Shown here: in pieces, positions 32,708 through 41,087 of the stretch
Layout: the number at the start of each line of letters is the position of its first letter
How positions within the stretch are numbered: position 1 is the first letter of the stretch
Assembly: GCA_017561885.1 (NCBI GenBank)
Contig: JAFZBF010000020.1
Span: 1-64,000 of the forward strand
DNA length: 64,000 bases
DNA from: Bacteroidales bacterium
GTDB taxonomy: Bacteria > Bacteroidota > Bacteroidia > Bacteroidales > UBA932
Direction of reading: 5' to 3'
Made by a program: the position numbers and the translations under genes
The notes under the pieces: generated by a model
Database searches by the model: none
Told to the model about the DNA's origin: nothing
Seen by the model: only the letters and a program-made list of their open reading frames with translations

Positions 32708-33472
32708 TTAGCGGAGATTGAAAATGTATGTGATGGTGCCCTGCTGAGACTCCGGGGCATTGCGGGAGACATTGAACTTGGCTTTCTTTGCAGCCTCCTC
32801 AGCATTCTTCCAAAGGGTTCTGTCTGTGACGGTGGTACCGGTCTCACCGGCAATTGCAGAGGTGACAGTGCCTTCACGGTTGACCTGGATCCTGACCACA
32901 ACTACGCCTGATTTCTGGATATTGTCCTTGACAGGCCTTGGCAGGCTTCCCATCACGCTGCGGCCCTGAACTCTTGCCGAAGGTTCTCCCTCAGGATTGC
33001 CGACACGCGTGTTGCCTTGTGCGTGACCGGCTGTCAGAGCGTCAGTCACCCTGTCGGCCACCTGAGCGGCGAGGGTATCCTTGTCGCTGTTGTCGGCAGT
33101 GGGGAAGAGAGCCCTGGTGTCTATCTCATGATCCCTTTCGGGTTCCGGAACTTCCACGTCACCCTCGGTGCCGACCGTCGATTCCCTGGCCTCGTTGGCC
33201 CTGGTTCCTTCCACCGGCCCCTGTGAATTCTGGACCAGCCTCACGTCCTGCGTCGGGTCAGCATTCTCGCTGCGGGGCTGGACTCCTGTGCCGACCTCGA
33301 TCTTCTGCTCCTCCTCGATTTCTTCCGGCTCGAATTCTATCACTGTGCTCAGTTCCGGGGGCGGAGGATAGAGATAGGGAAGGCCGGCGATGGATCCGAT
33401 AAGCACAAGGAGTCCGTTGAACACTATCGTGGACAGTATTCCGATCGGTCTTGATTTAGTTGTCGGGTTCAT
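32708..33472 (-). CDS. TonB-like energy transducer
   Basis: A 254-residue protein with one N-terminal membrane helix (about 13-32), a long Pro/Glu-rich periplasmic spacer (PPPPELSTVIEFEPEEIEEEQK), and a C-terminal domain of about 80 residues with VVVRIQVNREGTV and a final GTITYIFNLR strand. This is the TonB/TolA-type layout. It follows ExbB and ExbD genes, so the three should form one proton-driven motor that energises outer-membrane receptors. The spacer is very acidic, and the C-domain lacks the strict YP motif of classical TonB, so a TolA-like role is possible. Confidence 0.82.
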   Translation of the reverse strand: MNPTTKSRPIGILSTIVFNGLLVLIGSIAGLPYLYPPPPELSTVIEFEPEEIEEEQKIEVGTGVQPRSENADPTQDVRLVQNSQGPVEGTRANEARESTVGTEGDVEVPEPERDHEIDTRALFPTADNSDKDTLAAQVADRVTDALTAGHAQGNTRVGNPEGEPSARVQGRSVMGSLPRPVKDNIQKSGVVVVRIQVNREGTVTSAIAGETGTTVTDRTLWKNAEEAAKKAKFNVSRNAPESQQGTITYIFNLR

Positions 33473-33496
33473 CGCTTGTATCTGTTGCCGGACATC

Positions 33497-33910
33497 CTAT
33501 TCCGGAGAAGTTGCCATTATTACCTTGTAGTTGTTTCTCTTGGCTATGTTCATCAACGCAACGACTTCCTTCACGGGAACAGTCTCGTCGGCATAGATCG
33601 AGAAAGTAGGTTCGTCCTGGTCGGCCAGCAGAGGCTCGATGATACCTTCGATCTGGTCGAACGCTACGGGCTCGGGATCACCGTTGATATGGTAGGTGAC
33701 GGTGTTGAGCTCTGGATAGTGCTTCAGAGAAACGCTGACCGTCGCTTTGGCAGAGACCTGGCCTGTGCTCTTGGGAAGCAGCAGCTTGAGGGCGTTGGGA
33801 TTGATCAACGTCGATGTTACAAGGAAGAAAATGAGCAGCAGGAACACGATGTCGGTCATGGACGACATCGAGAAAGAGCTGTCAACCTTGGTTTTACGTT
33901 TTATTGCCAT
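33497..33910 (-). CDS. ExbD/TolR-family biopolymer transport protein
   Basis: A 137-residue protein with a single N-terminal membrane helix containing the essential Asp (SSMTDIVFLLLIFFLVTS), then a periplasmic domain with LLLPKS and YADETVPVKEVVALMNIAK. It forms the stator channel with the ExbB homologue, whose gene ends four bases upstream. The motor couples proton flow to TonB or TolA movement. Confidence 0.93.
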   Translation of the reverse strand: MAIKRKTKVDSSFSMSSMTDIVFLLLIFFLVTSTLINPNALKLLLPKSTGQVSAKATVSVSLKHYPELNTVTYHINGDPEPVAFDQIEGIIEPLLADQDEPTFSIYADETVPVKEVVALMNIAKRNNYKVIMATSPE

Positions 33911-33914
33911 AGCG

Positions 33915-34646
33915 TCAGTCTTCTATTTCCAGTGTCGGAACCGCAGCCTGTCCGGCTGAATCTCCATTCTGGCTGAGTGCATCCATAAATTCGATGGTGG
34001 TGTTCTCCATCTTGAATACCACGTCAGAAACCCTCGAGGTAAGGTAGTTGTATCCGAAGTATGCGAGGATACCTACGAACAGACCGCCAACGGTGGTGAT
34101 CATGGCTGTGTAGATACCGCCTGAGAGCAGGGTGATGTCGATGTTGTTGCCTGCGTTGGACATATTGAAGAAAGCCTGGACCATACCCATCACGGTGCCG
34201 AGGAAACCGATCATCGGAGCACCACCGGCGATGGTGGCCAGCAGCGGCAGACCTTTCTCTAGCTTGGCAACTTCGAGGTTGCCTACGTTTTCCACTGCAG
34301 TCTGGATGTCAGACAGGGGCTTGCCCATCCTCTCGATACCTTTCTCCACCATACGTGAGATAGGGGAGTCGGTCTTCTTGCAGAGCGCCAGGGCAGATTT
34401 CTTCTTTCCCTCGAGGATATAGTCGGTAATGTCCTTCGTGAAATTCTTGTCGATCTTGCCGGCATAGTTGATTGCAAACAGACGTTCAGCGAAAATGTAG
34501 ATGGCGATGATTGACAGGATTGCCAGTACGATCATCAGCCAGCCTCCTTTTGCCGCCAGGGAAAGGAGTGAGAACGAAAGTTCTTCCTGCGCTCCGCTTA
34601 CTGCGGCGGCTGCTTCAGATGAGGTTTGGAGAAAAGTTAAAAGCAT
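33915..34646 (-). CDS. ExbB/TolQ/MotA-family proton channel protein
   Basis: A 243-residue protein with three membrane helices (about 30-52, 135-160 and 180-205). The conserved block GGAPMIGFLGTVMGMVQAF and ...GGIYTAMITTVGGLFVGILAYFGYN mark the family. It assembles with ExbD (four bases downstream). An N-terminal extension of about 25 residues precedes the first helix and may be a cleaved or cytoplasmic leader. The gene follows truA by 21 bases. Confidence 0.93.
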   Translation of the reverse strand: MLLTFLQTSSEAAAAVSGAQEELSFSLLSLAAKGGWLMIVLAILSIIAIYIFAERLFAINYAGKIDKNFTKDITDYILEGKKKSALALCKKTDSPISRMVEKGIERMGKPLSDIQTAVENVGNLEVAKLEKGLPLLATIAGGAPMIGFLGTVMGMVQAFFNMSNAGNNIDITLLSGGIYTAMITTVGGLFVGILAYFGYNYLTSRVSDVVFKMENTTIEFMDALSQNGDSAGQAAVPTLEIED

Positions 34647-34667
34647 ATTGATGATTGTTTATTTTGA

Positions 34668-35420
34668 TTATTTCAACGGTATAAGCTGGTACGGATATGT
34701 TATGTCGCAGAGTGACAGTCCGACGGCCGGGGCGCTCTGGCCTGCCGAGCAGCGGTCGCGGCCCGCAAGCACTTCTGCCACCCATTCGGGCTGCTGCTTG
34801 TGTCTGCCCACCTCCAAAAGCGTGCCAACGGCGGCTCTCACCATATTTCTCAGGAAACGGTTGGCAGTTATGTTGAAGACATAATGGCAGGGTGCAGTCT
34901 TCTGCCAGGACGCGCGTGTCACCCTGCAGATTGATGTGGCGTTGCCGCCGCCTGTCTTCTCAAGTGAAGAGAAGTCCTGCTCCCCGATGAGATACGAGGC
35001 CCCTTCGTTCATCGCTTCCATGTCGAGGTCGAACTTGCAGTAGGCTGACATATAGGCGAAAGGGTCTTTTACGGTATGGAGGCGGTAACTGTAGCTGCGG
35101 CTTGTGGCATCGAAACGGGCGTGTGCGTCGCCGGCCACTTTATAGAGGCCGTTGACGACTATGTCAGCCGGCAAGATGGCATTTAATTTGTATAACAGCC
35201 GCATTGGCTCTTTGATATCAATGTCAGTGTCAAAATGGGCGAAATAGCGGCTTGCGCTGACCCCTGCATCAGTCCGGCCCGCGCCGGTAACTGAGATCCG
35301 TTCCCCGATGACAGTCGAAAACGCATCTTCGAGCACTTGCTGTACGCTCAGTGCATTGTCCTGTCTTTGCCATCCGGAATACCTGGTTCCGTCATACGCT
35401 AAAGAAACGAAAAGCCTCAT
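34668..35420 (-). CDS. truA: tRNA pseudouridine synthase A
   Basis: A 250-residue enzyme that makes pseudouridine at positions 38-40 of the tRNA anticodon arm. Motif I with the catalytic Asp is GAGRTDAGVSA. Other family blocks are YDGTRYSGWQRQ, the RSYSYRLHT strand and FLRNMVRAAVGTLLEVG. Size is normal for the family. First gene of the truA-exbB-exbD-tonB-esterase run and divergent from moxR. Confidence 0.96.
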   Translation of the reverse strand: MRLFVSLAYDGTRYSGWQRQDNALSVQQVLEDAFSTVIGERISVTGAGRTDAGVSASRYFAHFDTDIDIKEPMRLLYKLNAILPADIVVNGLYKVAGDAHARFDATSRSYSYRLHTVKDPFAYMSAYCKFDLDMEAMNEGASYLIGEQDFSSLEKTGGGNATSICRVTRASWQKTAPCHYVFNITANRFLRNMVRAAVGTLLEVGRHKQQPEWVAEVLAGRDRCSAGQSAPAVGLSLCDITYPYQLIPLK

Positions 35421-35446
35421 CGATACTTACATTGAAGGAAAAGTAG

Positions 35447-35454
35447 TAATTTTG
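35447..35454 (+). promoter_or_regulatory. Bacteroidetes -7 promoter element for the Bat operon
   Basis: TAATTTTG, 36 bases upstream of the moxR-like ATG. An in-frame ATG at 35455 sits right against it and would lie at or before the transcript start, which supports the later ATG at 35491. Confidence 0.5.
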
Positions 35455-35490
35455 ATGCTTAATCATACAAAAATACAAACAATTTATAAT

Positions 35491-36483
35491 ATGGACAGTG
35501 TAAATATCAAAGAACTTAACGACCGCATCCAGCAGGAAAGCGCTTTCGTGGATGTCATCCGTATGGAAATGGGCAAGGTCATCGTAGGCCAGAAGCATCT
35601 GGTCGAGAATCTGCTCATCGGACTGCTGGCAGACGGCCATATACTTCTCGAAGGAGTTCCCGGTCTGGCGAAGACTTTGGCCATCAATACCTTGGCCCAG
35701 ATAATGGATGCTCAGTTCAACCGTATACAGTTTACACCTGACCTGCTTCCCGCCGACGTCATCGGTACTCTGATCTATAGCCAGAAGACAGAACAGTTCC
35801 AGATAAAGAAAGGTCCCGTTTTCGCCAATTTCGTGCTGGCAGATGAGATCAACCGAAGCCCTGCGAAAGTGCAGAGCGCATTGCTCGAGGCCATGCAGGA
35901 GCGCCAGGTGACCATCGGTGAAGAGACCTTCAGGCTTCCTGAGCCCTTCCTTGTAATGGCTACGCAGAACCCTATCGAGCAGGAGGGTACCTACCCGCTG
36001 CCTGAAGCCCAAGTCGACCGTTTCATGCTCAAGGTGGTTGTAGGCTATCCCGGCAAGGAAGAAGAGAAACAGATCATACGCATGAACAACAGCGGCGAGT
36101 TCCCCCGTCCGTCCACAGTCCTCAAGACAGACGACATTATCCGCGCAAGGAAGGTCGTCCGCGACGTCTATATGGACGAGAAGATCGAGAAATACATCGT
36201 TGACATAGTCTTCGCGACCCGTACCCCTGCGGACTACGGTCTGTCGAAGCTATCGAATATGATTTCATACGGCGGTTCGCCTAGGGCAAGCATCAGCCTG
36301 TCGCTCGCTGCCAAGGCTTACGCATTTATCCACCGCCGCGGATATGTCATCCCCGAAGACGTGAGGGCCGTCTGCTACGAAGTGCTCCGTCACCGTATCG
36401 GCCTGACATACGAGGCAGAGGCTGAGAATATCACTTCAGAACAGATCATCACAGATATCCTTAACGCAGTAGAAGTTCCGTAA
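35491..36483 (+). CDS. MoxR-family AAA+ ATPase
   Basis: A 330-residue AAA+ protein. Walker A is GVPGLAKTL, Walker B FVLADEINRSP, and the MoxR-specific ATQNPIEQEGTYPLPEAQVDRFMLK is intact, with a lid domain from about 235. MoxR ATPases act as chaperones that help assemble or activate von Willebrand-factor proteins. Its stop codon overlaps the DUF58 start (TAATG), placing it first in the Bat operon, which in Bacteroides fragilis is linked to aerotolerance. Confidence 0.95.
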   Translation: MDSVNIKELNDRIQQESAFVDVIRMEMGKVIVGQKHLVENLLIGLLADGHILLEGVPGLAKTLAINTLAQIMDAQFNRIQFTPDLLPADVIGTLIYSQKTEQFQIKKGPVFANFVLADEINRSPAKVQSALLEAMQERQVTIGEETFRLPEPFLVMATQNPIEQEGTYPLPEAQVDRFMLKVVVGYPGKEEEKQIIRMNNSGEFPRPSTVLKTDDIIRARKVVRDVYMDEKIEKYIVDIVFATRTPADYGLSKLSNMISYGGSPRASISLSLAAKAYAFIHRRGYVIPEDVRAVCYEVLRHRIGLTYEAEAENITSEQIITDILNAVEVP

Positions 36484-37367
36484 TGGATTCAACAGAATTA
36501 CTCAAGAAGGTCCGGAAGATAGAGATCAAGACGAAATCCCTGTCCCACCAGATATTTGCGGGCGAGTACCACAGCGCCTTCAAGGGACGCGGTATGGCCT
36601 TCAGCGAGGTTCGTGAATATCAGTACGGTGACGACGTGCGCAATATGGACTGGAATGTTACGGCCCGCTACAACGCACCGTACGTCAAGATATTCGAGGA
36701 GGAGAGGGAACTGACGGTGGTGCTGCTCATAGATGTGAGCGGCTCCCGTTTCTTCGGATCCACCACCAGGCTCAAGAGAGACCTGATGGCCGAAGTCGCC
36801 GCAGTGCTTTCATTCTCCGCTTCCATCAACAACGACAAGGTCGGAGCCCTTTTCTTCAGCAGCAAGGTGGAGAAGTTCATTCCTCCCAAGAAGGGACGCA
36901 GCCATCTGCTCCATATCATCAGGGAGCTGGTGGAGTTCGAACCTGAGGAGAAAGGCACCGATATAGCCGCCGCTCTGGAATTCCTCACCAATGCTATAAA
37001 GAAGAAATGCACTGCGTTCCTGCTGTCAGATATGATAGATGTCGACGGTGACAGGAACCCCCGCTGGGAAGATGCCCTGAAGGTGGCTGCCGACAGGCAC
37101 GACATTTCAGTCATAAACATCTATGACCACAGGGAGCGCGAGATTCCTGCGATAGGTCTGATAAACGTCCTGGATGCAGAGACCGGCCGCCAGATGTGGG
37201 TGGACACCTCGTCGAAGGCGATGCGAAGTTCCTACGAGAAATGGAATGCCGAAGTGCAGGAAAAGACGAAGCAGGTGCTCCGCAGGTACCGTGTTGATTC
37301 AGTCGACATCGCAACCGACCAGGACTATGTGAAAGAACTCATATCGTTATTCAAACACAGGGCTTGA
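36483..37367 (+). CDS. DUF58 / vWA-like protein of the Bat operon
   Basis: A 294-residue cytoplasmic protein. The DUF58 signature is YQYGDDVRNMDWNVTARYNAPYVKIFEEERELTVVLLIDVSGS, covering about residues 40-85 and ending in a MIDAS-like DVSGS. It always sits next to MoxR genes, and probably is a MoxR partner. One-base overlap with the upstream gene and two-base gap to the next indicate a tight operon. Confidence 0.93.
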   Translation: MDSTELLKKVRKIEIKTKSLSHQIFAGEYHSAFKGRGMAFSEVREYQYGDDVRNMDWNVTARYNAPYVKIFEEERELTVVLLIDVSGSRFFGSTTRLKRDLMAEVAAVLSFSASINNDKVGALFFSSKVEKFIPPKKGRSHLLHIIRELVEFEPEEKGTDIAAALEFLTNAIKKKCTAFLLSDMIDVDGDRNPRWEDALKVAADRHDISVINIYDHREREIPAIGLINVLDAETGRQMWVDTSSKAMRSSYEKWNAEVQEKTKQVLRRYRVDSVDIATDQDYVKELISLFKHRA

Positions 37368-37369
37368 CA

Positions 37370-38314
37370 ATGAAGAAAGGATTGCTGTTTATTGCGATAT
37401 TGATTATAAGTATGGTGGCGTCTGCCCAGGTCGACACCACACGTGTCTCACGTCTCAGCAGGGATTCCATCCTCATCGGAGACCAGGTGGACATTATCCT
37501 CGACATGCAGGTGCAGGAAGGCGATGCATTCGTCGTCGCCGCTCCTCATGAGCTTGCTCCAGGTGTCGAGACAATAAAAGGTATGACCTTCGACACGCTT
37601 TCCGTGAAGAAGGGCAAGATGGAGATACAGGCCCGTATGACGCTTACCAGCTTCGACAGCGGCAGTTATGCGCTGCCTCCGATGCTGGCGCTTATCCAGA
37701 ACTCTCAGGGCAAGGTGGATTCTCTGCTCTACAGGGGTCCCGAACTGTATGTCAATACCATTCCGATTGATACCGCCACATATGTCATCAAGGACATCAA
37801 GGGCCAGATAGGATATCCCGTAACTTTCAGGGAGATCCTGCCCTGGCTGCTGCTGGCTCTGCTCATCGCGGCCCTGACATATCTGGCCGTAAGGCTTGTA
37901 AAGGCCCGCCGCAACAATATGACCCTGTTCGGCAAACCTGTACAGAAGGATCCCGCACATATCGTGGCGCTGCGCGACCTGGAGAAGATCCGCAAGCAGA
38001 AGCTGTGGCAGAACAACAAGCAGAAACAGTTCTACACGGCTGTTACAGACACCCTGAGGTACTATATCTCGGAGCGTTTCGGAATAATGACTATGGAGCG
38101 TCCTTCGACAGAGATGCTTGAGGACCTCAAGAACCAGGATATAGATGCTGGCACGTTCGACAAGATAGCAAGGCTGTTCAGCCGTGCCGACCTTGTCAAG
38201 TTTGCCAAATACGAAGCTTCGCCCGAGGAGAACGAAGAGACCATACCGGACGCTGTCCAGTTCGTCAATTCGACCTATATGACGCAGCTTGAAGATGAAG
38301 GAGGAGAGGAGTGA
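37370..38314 (+). CDS. Bat-operon membrane protein of unknown function
   Basis: A 314-residue protein with a signal peptide (1-20, ending ASAQ), an extracytoplasmic beta-rich domain (about 25-150), one membrane helix (about 160-180, PWLLLALLIAALTYLAVRL), and a cytoplasmic helical tail with RYYISERFGIMTMERPSTEML, a pattern seen in cytoplasmic tails of BatD-like proteins. It lies between DUF58 and BatA, as in other Bacteroidetes Bat operons. I start at ATG 37370; a TTG at 37364 is in frame but gives no benefit. Confidence 0.8.
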   Translation: MKKGLLFIAILIISMVASAQVDTTRVSRLSRDSILIGDQVDIILDMQVQEGDAFVVAAPHELAPGVETIKGMTFDTLSVKKGKMEIQARMTLTSFDSGSYALPPMLALIQNSQGKVDSLLYRGPELYVNTIPIDTATYVIKDIKGQIGYPVTFREILPWLLLALLIAALTYLAVRLVKARRNNMTLFGKPVQKDPAHIVALRDLEKIRKQKLWQNNKQKQFYTAVTDTLRYYISERFGIMTMERPSTEMLEDLKNQDIDAGTFDKIARLFSRADLVKFAKYEASPEENEETIPDAVQFVNSTYMTQLEDEGGEE

Positions 38315-39300
38315 TGTTTTTCGAATATCCCAACCTGCTTTATCTGGAGTTCCTGCTCCTGCCGCTGATCGCCCTGTATGTCTACAGGGAGCTCAAGGGC
38401 AAGTCGCCGTCCATGACAGTGTCGAACTTCGACGGCTGGCAGGTGAAGGGACAGAGTTCCAAGCGTTTTCTGAGGCATATCCCGTTCATCCTGAGGACCA
38501 TCGCGCTGGCGCTGATAATCCTTGCCATCGCAAGGCCGCGCTCTTCGCAGTCGTTCGAGCAGACTGACACCGAAGGTATCGACATCGTGCTGGACATGGA
38601 CGTTTCTACCTCTATGCTCGCCCGCGACTTCAAGCCTGACAGGATCGGTGCGGCCAAGGATATCGCCATAGAATTCATAGCTTCGAGACCTGCCGACCGC
38701 ATAGGTATCGTGGTGTTCGCGGGGGAAAGCTATACGCAGTGTCCCATCACATCCGACCGTGCCACCCTCATCAATATGATGAAGGAGATCGAGACAGGCC
38801 TGATTGATGACGGAACGGCCATCGGAAACGGTCTGGCCACCGCAGTAGCCCGCCTGAAGGATTCCGATGCCAAGAGCAAGGTGGTGATTCTGCTCACGGA
38901 CGGTGTCAACAACACCGGTGAAATCACTCCCGCGATGGCTGCCGAAATTGCCAAGACTTACGGTGTGAGGGTGTATACCATCGGCGTAGGTGCGATGGGC
39001 AAGGCTCCGTATCCTATGATGACACCGCTCGGAATCAGGATGATGGACATTGACGTGGAGATCGACGAGCCGCTGCTCAAGAACATCGCCGACCAGACCG
39101 GAGGCAAGTACTTCCGCGCCACGGACAACACCAAGCTGCTCGAGATTTACAATGAGATCAACCAGATGGAGAAGAGCCGCGTGACAGTGGACAGTTTCCC
39201 CGTATACACGGAGCTGTTCATGAAGTTCGCAATCTGGGCCCTGATAGCCCTGCTGCTCGAAGTGCTCTTCAAATTCTTCATAATAAGGAGGCTGCCGTAA
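38314..39300 (+). CDS. batA: BatA, membrane vWA protein
   Basis: A 328-residue protein with two N-terminal helices (about 7-25 and 52-72), a vWA domain with MIDAS motif DVSTS followed by MLARDF, Thr/Asp positions in LTDGVNNTGE, and a C-terminal helix (about 305-325). The ATG overlaps the preceding stop codon and is preceded by GGAGGAGAGGA, a strong Shine-Dalgarno-like run unusual for this phylum. A GTG at 38311 is an alternative. BatA and BatB probably pair as membrane vWA proteins in the complex. Confidence 0.93.
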   Translation: MFFEYPNLLYLEFLLLPLIALYVYRELKGKSPSMTVSNFDGWQVKGQSSKRFLRHIPFILRTIALALIILAIARPRSSQSFEQTDTEGIDIVLDMDVSTSMLARDFKPDRIGAAKDIAIEFIASRPADRIGIVVFAGESYTQCPITSDRATLINMMKEIETGLIDDGTAIGNGLATAVARLKDSDAKSKVVILLTDGVNNTGEITPAMAAEIAKTYGVRVYTIGVGAMGKAPYPMMTPLGIRMMDIDVEIDEPLLKNIADQTGGKYFRATDNTKLLEIYNEINQMEKSRVTVDSFPVYTELFMKFAIWALIALLLEVLFKFFIIRRLP

Positions 39301-40301
39301 TGATATATGTAGCTCAAAGCCAGTATCTGTTGTTGCTGCTGCTCATCCCGCTGTTCTTCATCGCCTACAAGGCATACCTGAACTTCAAGAAGCGCCGGAT
39401 AGCACGCTTCGGCGATCCCGAGATCGTAGACCAGCTGATGCCTGCCGTATCGAACGGACGCGGCTGGCTCAAGGTGACCTTCTTCTCTATAGCCTTCCTG
39501 TTCTTCGTGCTTGGCCTCTGCCGCGTGCAGATGGGCGCAAGGCTCAAGGAAAGGCAGACCAAGGGTGTGGAGATAATGATAGCCCTCGACGTGTCCAACT
39601 CGATGCTTGCCGAGGATTATTCCCCGAACCGTCTGGAAAGGGCCAAGCTGGCAATCTCGAGGATTGTGGACAAGCTGCAGGGCGACCGCATCGGCCTCGT
39701 TATCTTCGCGGGAGAAAGCTTCATCCAGCTTCCTATCACCACTGACTACGTGTCAGCCAAGGTATTCCTCAACAGCATCACTACAGAGTCCGTCCCCATT
39801 CAGGGCACCGACCTTTCGAATGCGATATTGATGGCGGCGCAGAGTTTCAGCTCCCAGAGCGCCAACAGCCGTGCAATCATCGTGATTTCCGACGGTGAAG
39901 ACCACGAAGGCGACGCTGTGGAAGCTGCCAAAGCCGTGGCAGAGGAAGGTATACGAATATATACGATAGGCGTGGGAACAGCTGCCGGCCAGCCTATAAC
40001 TGTCAACGGCAGCCTGCTCCGGGACAAGGATGGCAACATTGTCGTTACCAAGCTCAACGAGCAGATACTTAAGGAAATAGCGGCCGCCGGAAAAGGCGAG
40101 TACGTGAAGGCCGGCAACAGCGAGTTCGGTCTTAACCCCATCATTGAGGACATAAAGACCATCGACAAGCAGGAGTTCAGCAGCGTCGTATTCGAGGATT
40201 TCAACGAGCAGTATATGTACTTCTTCGGGATAGCGCTGTTCTTCTTCATCATCGAGATGCTGATCGGCAACCGCAAGACCGCTAAAAAACTTTTCAAATG
40301 A
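39300..40301 (+). CDS. batB: BatB, membrane vWA protein
   Basis: A 333-residue protein similar in design to BatA: two N-terminal helices (about 6-26 and 58-76), a vWA domain with MIDAS DVSNS and ISDGEDHEGD, and a C-terminal helix (about 308-326, MYFFGIALFFFIIEMLI). The start overlaps the BatA stop by one base (TAATG) and the stop overlaps the BatC start (ATGA). The two genes probably arose by duplication. Confidence 0.93.
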   Translation: MIYVAQSQYLLLLLLIPLFFIAYKAYLNFKKRRIARFGDPEIVDQLMPAVSNGRGWLKVTFFSIAFLFFVLGLCRVQMGARLKERQTKGVEIMIALDVSNSMLAEDYSPNRLERAKLAISRIVDKLQGDRIGLVIFAGESFIQLPITTDYVSAKVFLNSITTESVPIQGTDLSNAILMAAQSFSSQSANSRAIIVISDGEDHEGDAVEAAKAVAEEGIRIYTIGVGTAAGQPITVNGSLLRDKDGNIVVTKLNEQILKEIAAAGKGEYVKAGNSEFGLNPIIEDIKTIDKQEFSSVVFEDFNEQYMYFFGIALFFFIIEMLIGNRKTAKKLFK

Positions 40302-41083
40302 TGGTACGCAGACTTATCATATTGATGCTGATGCTTGCCGTTGCCGTTCCTGCTTTCGGCCAGACCGACCGCAAGGAAGTCCGCAAGGGCAACAGGGAGT
40401 TCAAGAAAGAGAACTGGCAGAACTCGGAGATCGACTACAAGAAGGCTCTGCTGAAGGATTCCCTTTCGAACGCCGCCAATTTCAACCTCGGCAACACCTA
40501 CTACAGGATGGAAAACTATTCCGAGGCTGACAGGTACTATGCTGCAGTCAGCGATTCGCTGGACCGTGCCGGCCGAGGGGCCGAGAGCTACTTCAACCAG
40601 GGCGATTCCTATCTGAAGCAGCGCAACTGGCAGGCCGCCATCGAGGCTTTCAAGAATTCTCTGCGCCGCAATCCTGACGATATGGACGCCAAGAGCAATC
40701 TGGCTTATGCCCAGAAGATGCTGGAAAAAGACCAGCAGGGCGGCGGAGGACAGAACCAGGATCAGAATCAGGACCAGAATAACCAGAATAACCAGAATCA
40801 GCAGAATCAGGATAATCAGGATCAGCAGAACCAGGACCAGAATCAAGACAATCAAGACCAGAACCAGGACCAGAATGATCAGAATCAGCAGAATCAGGAC
40901 AACCAGGACCAGCAGGACCAGAATCAGGACAGTCAGGGTTCCGGCGAGCAGCCCAAGATAAGCCCTCAGGCCGCACAGCAGATACTGCAGGCCATCCAGG
41001 ACCAGGAAAAACAGACCCAGGACAAGGTAAAGAAAGAGAAAGCCCTCAAGCAGAAGAGCAAACAAAAAGACAAAAACTGGTAG
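40298..41083 (+). CDS. batC: BatC, TPR protein with Gln/Asn/Asp low-complexity segment
   Basis: A 261-residue protein with signal peptide (ending PAFG), two or three TPR units (about 28-142), then residues 152-213 composed almost entirely of Gln, Asn and Asp in short QNQD / NQDQ repeats, and a Lys/Gln-rich end. TPRs bind partner peptides, probably BatA/BatB. The low-complexity segment corresponds to near-repetitive DNA (about 40750-40935), a site prone to length change. It overlaps batB by four bases. Confidence 0.9.
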   Translation: MMVRRLIILMLMLAVAVPAFGQTDRKEVRKGNREFKKENWQNSEIDYKKALLKDSLSNAANFNLGNTYYRMENYSEADRYYAAVSDSLDRAGRGAESYFNQGDSYLKQRNWQAAIEAFKNSLRRNPDDMDAKSNLAYAQKMLEKDQQGGGGQNQDQNQDQNNQNNQNQQNQDNQDQQNQDQNQDNQDQNQDQNDQNQQNQDNQDQQDQNQDSQGSGEQPKISPQAAQQILQAIQDQEKQTQDKVKKEKALKQKSKQKDKNW

Positions 41084-41087
41084 AGAA

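Noticed and set aside
35308-35490. N-terminal extension of the MoxR ATPase
   Set aside because: It overlaps truA and the promoter; the MoxR family starts at the later Met.
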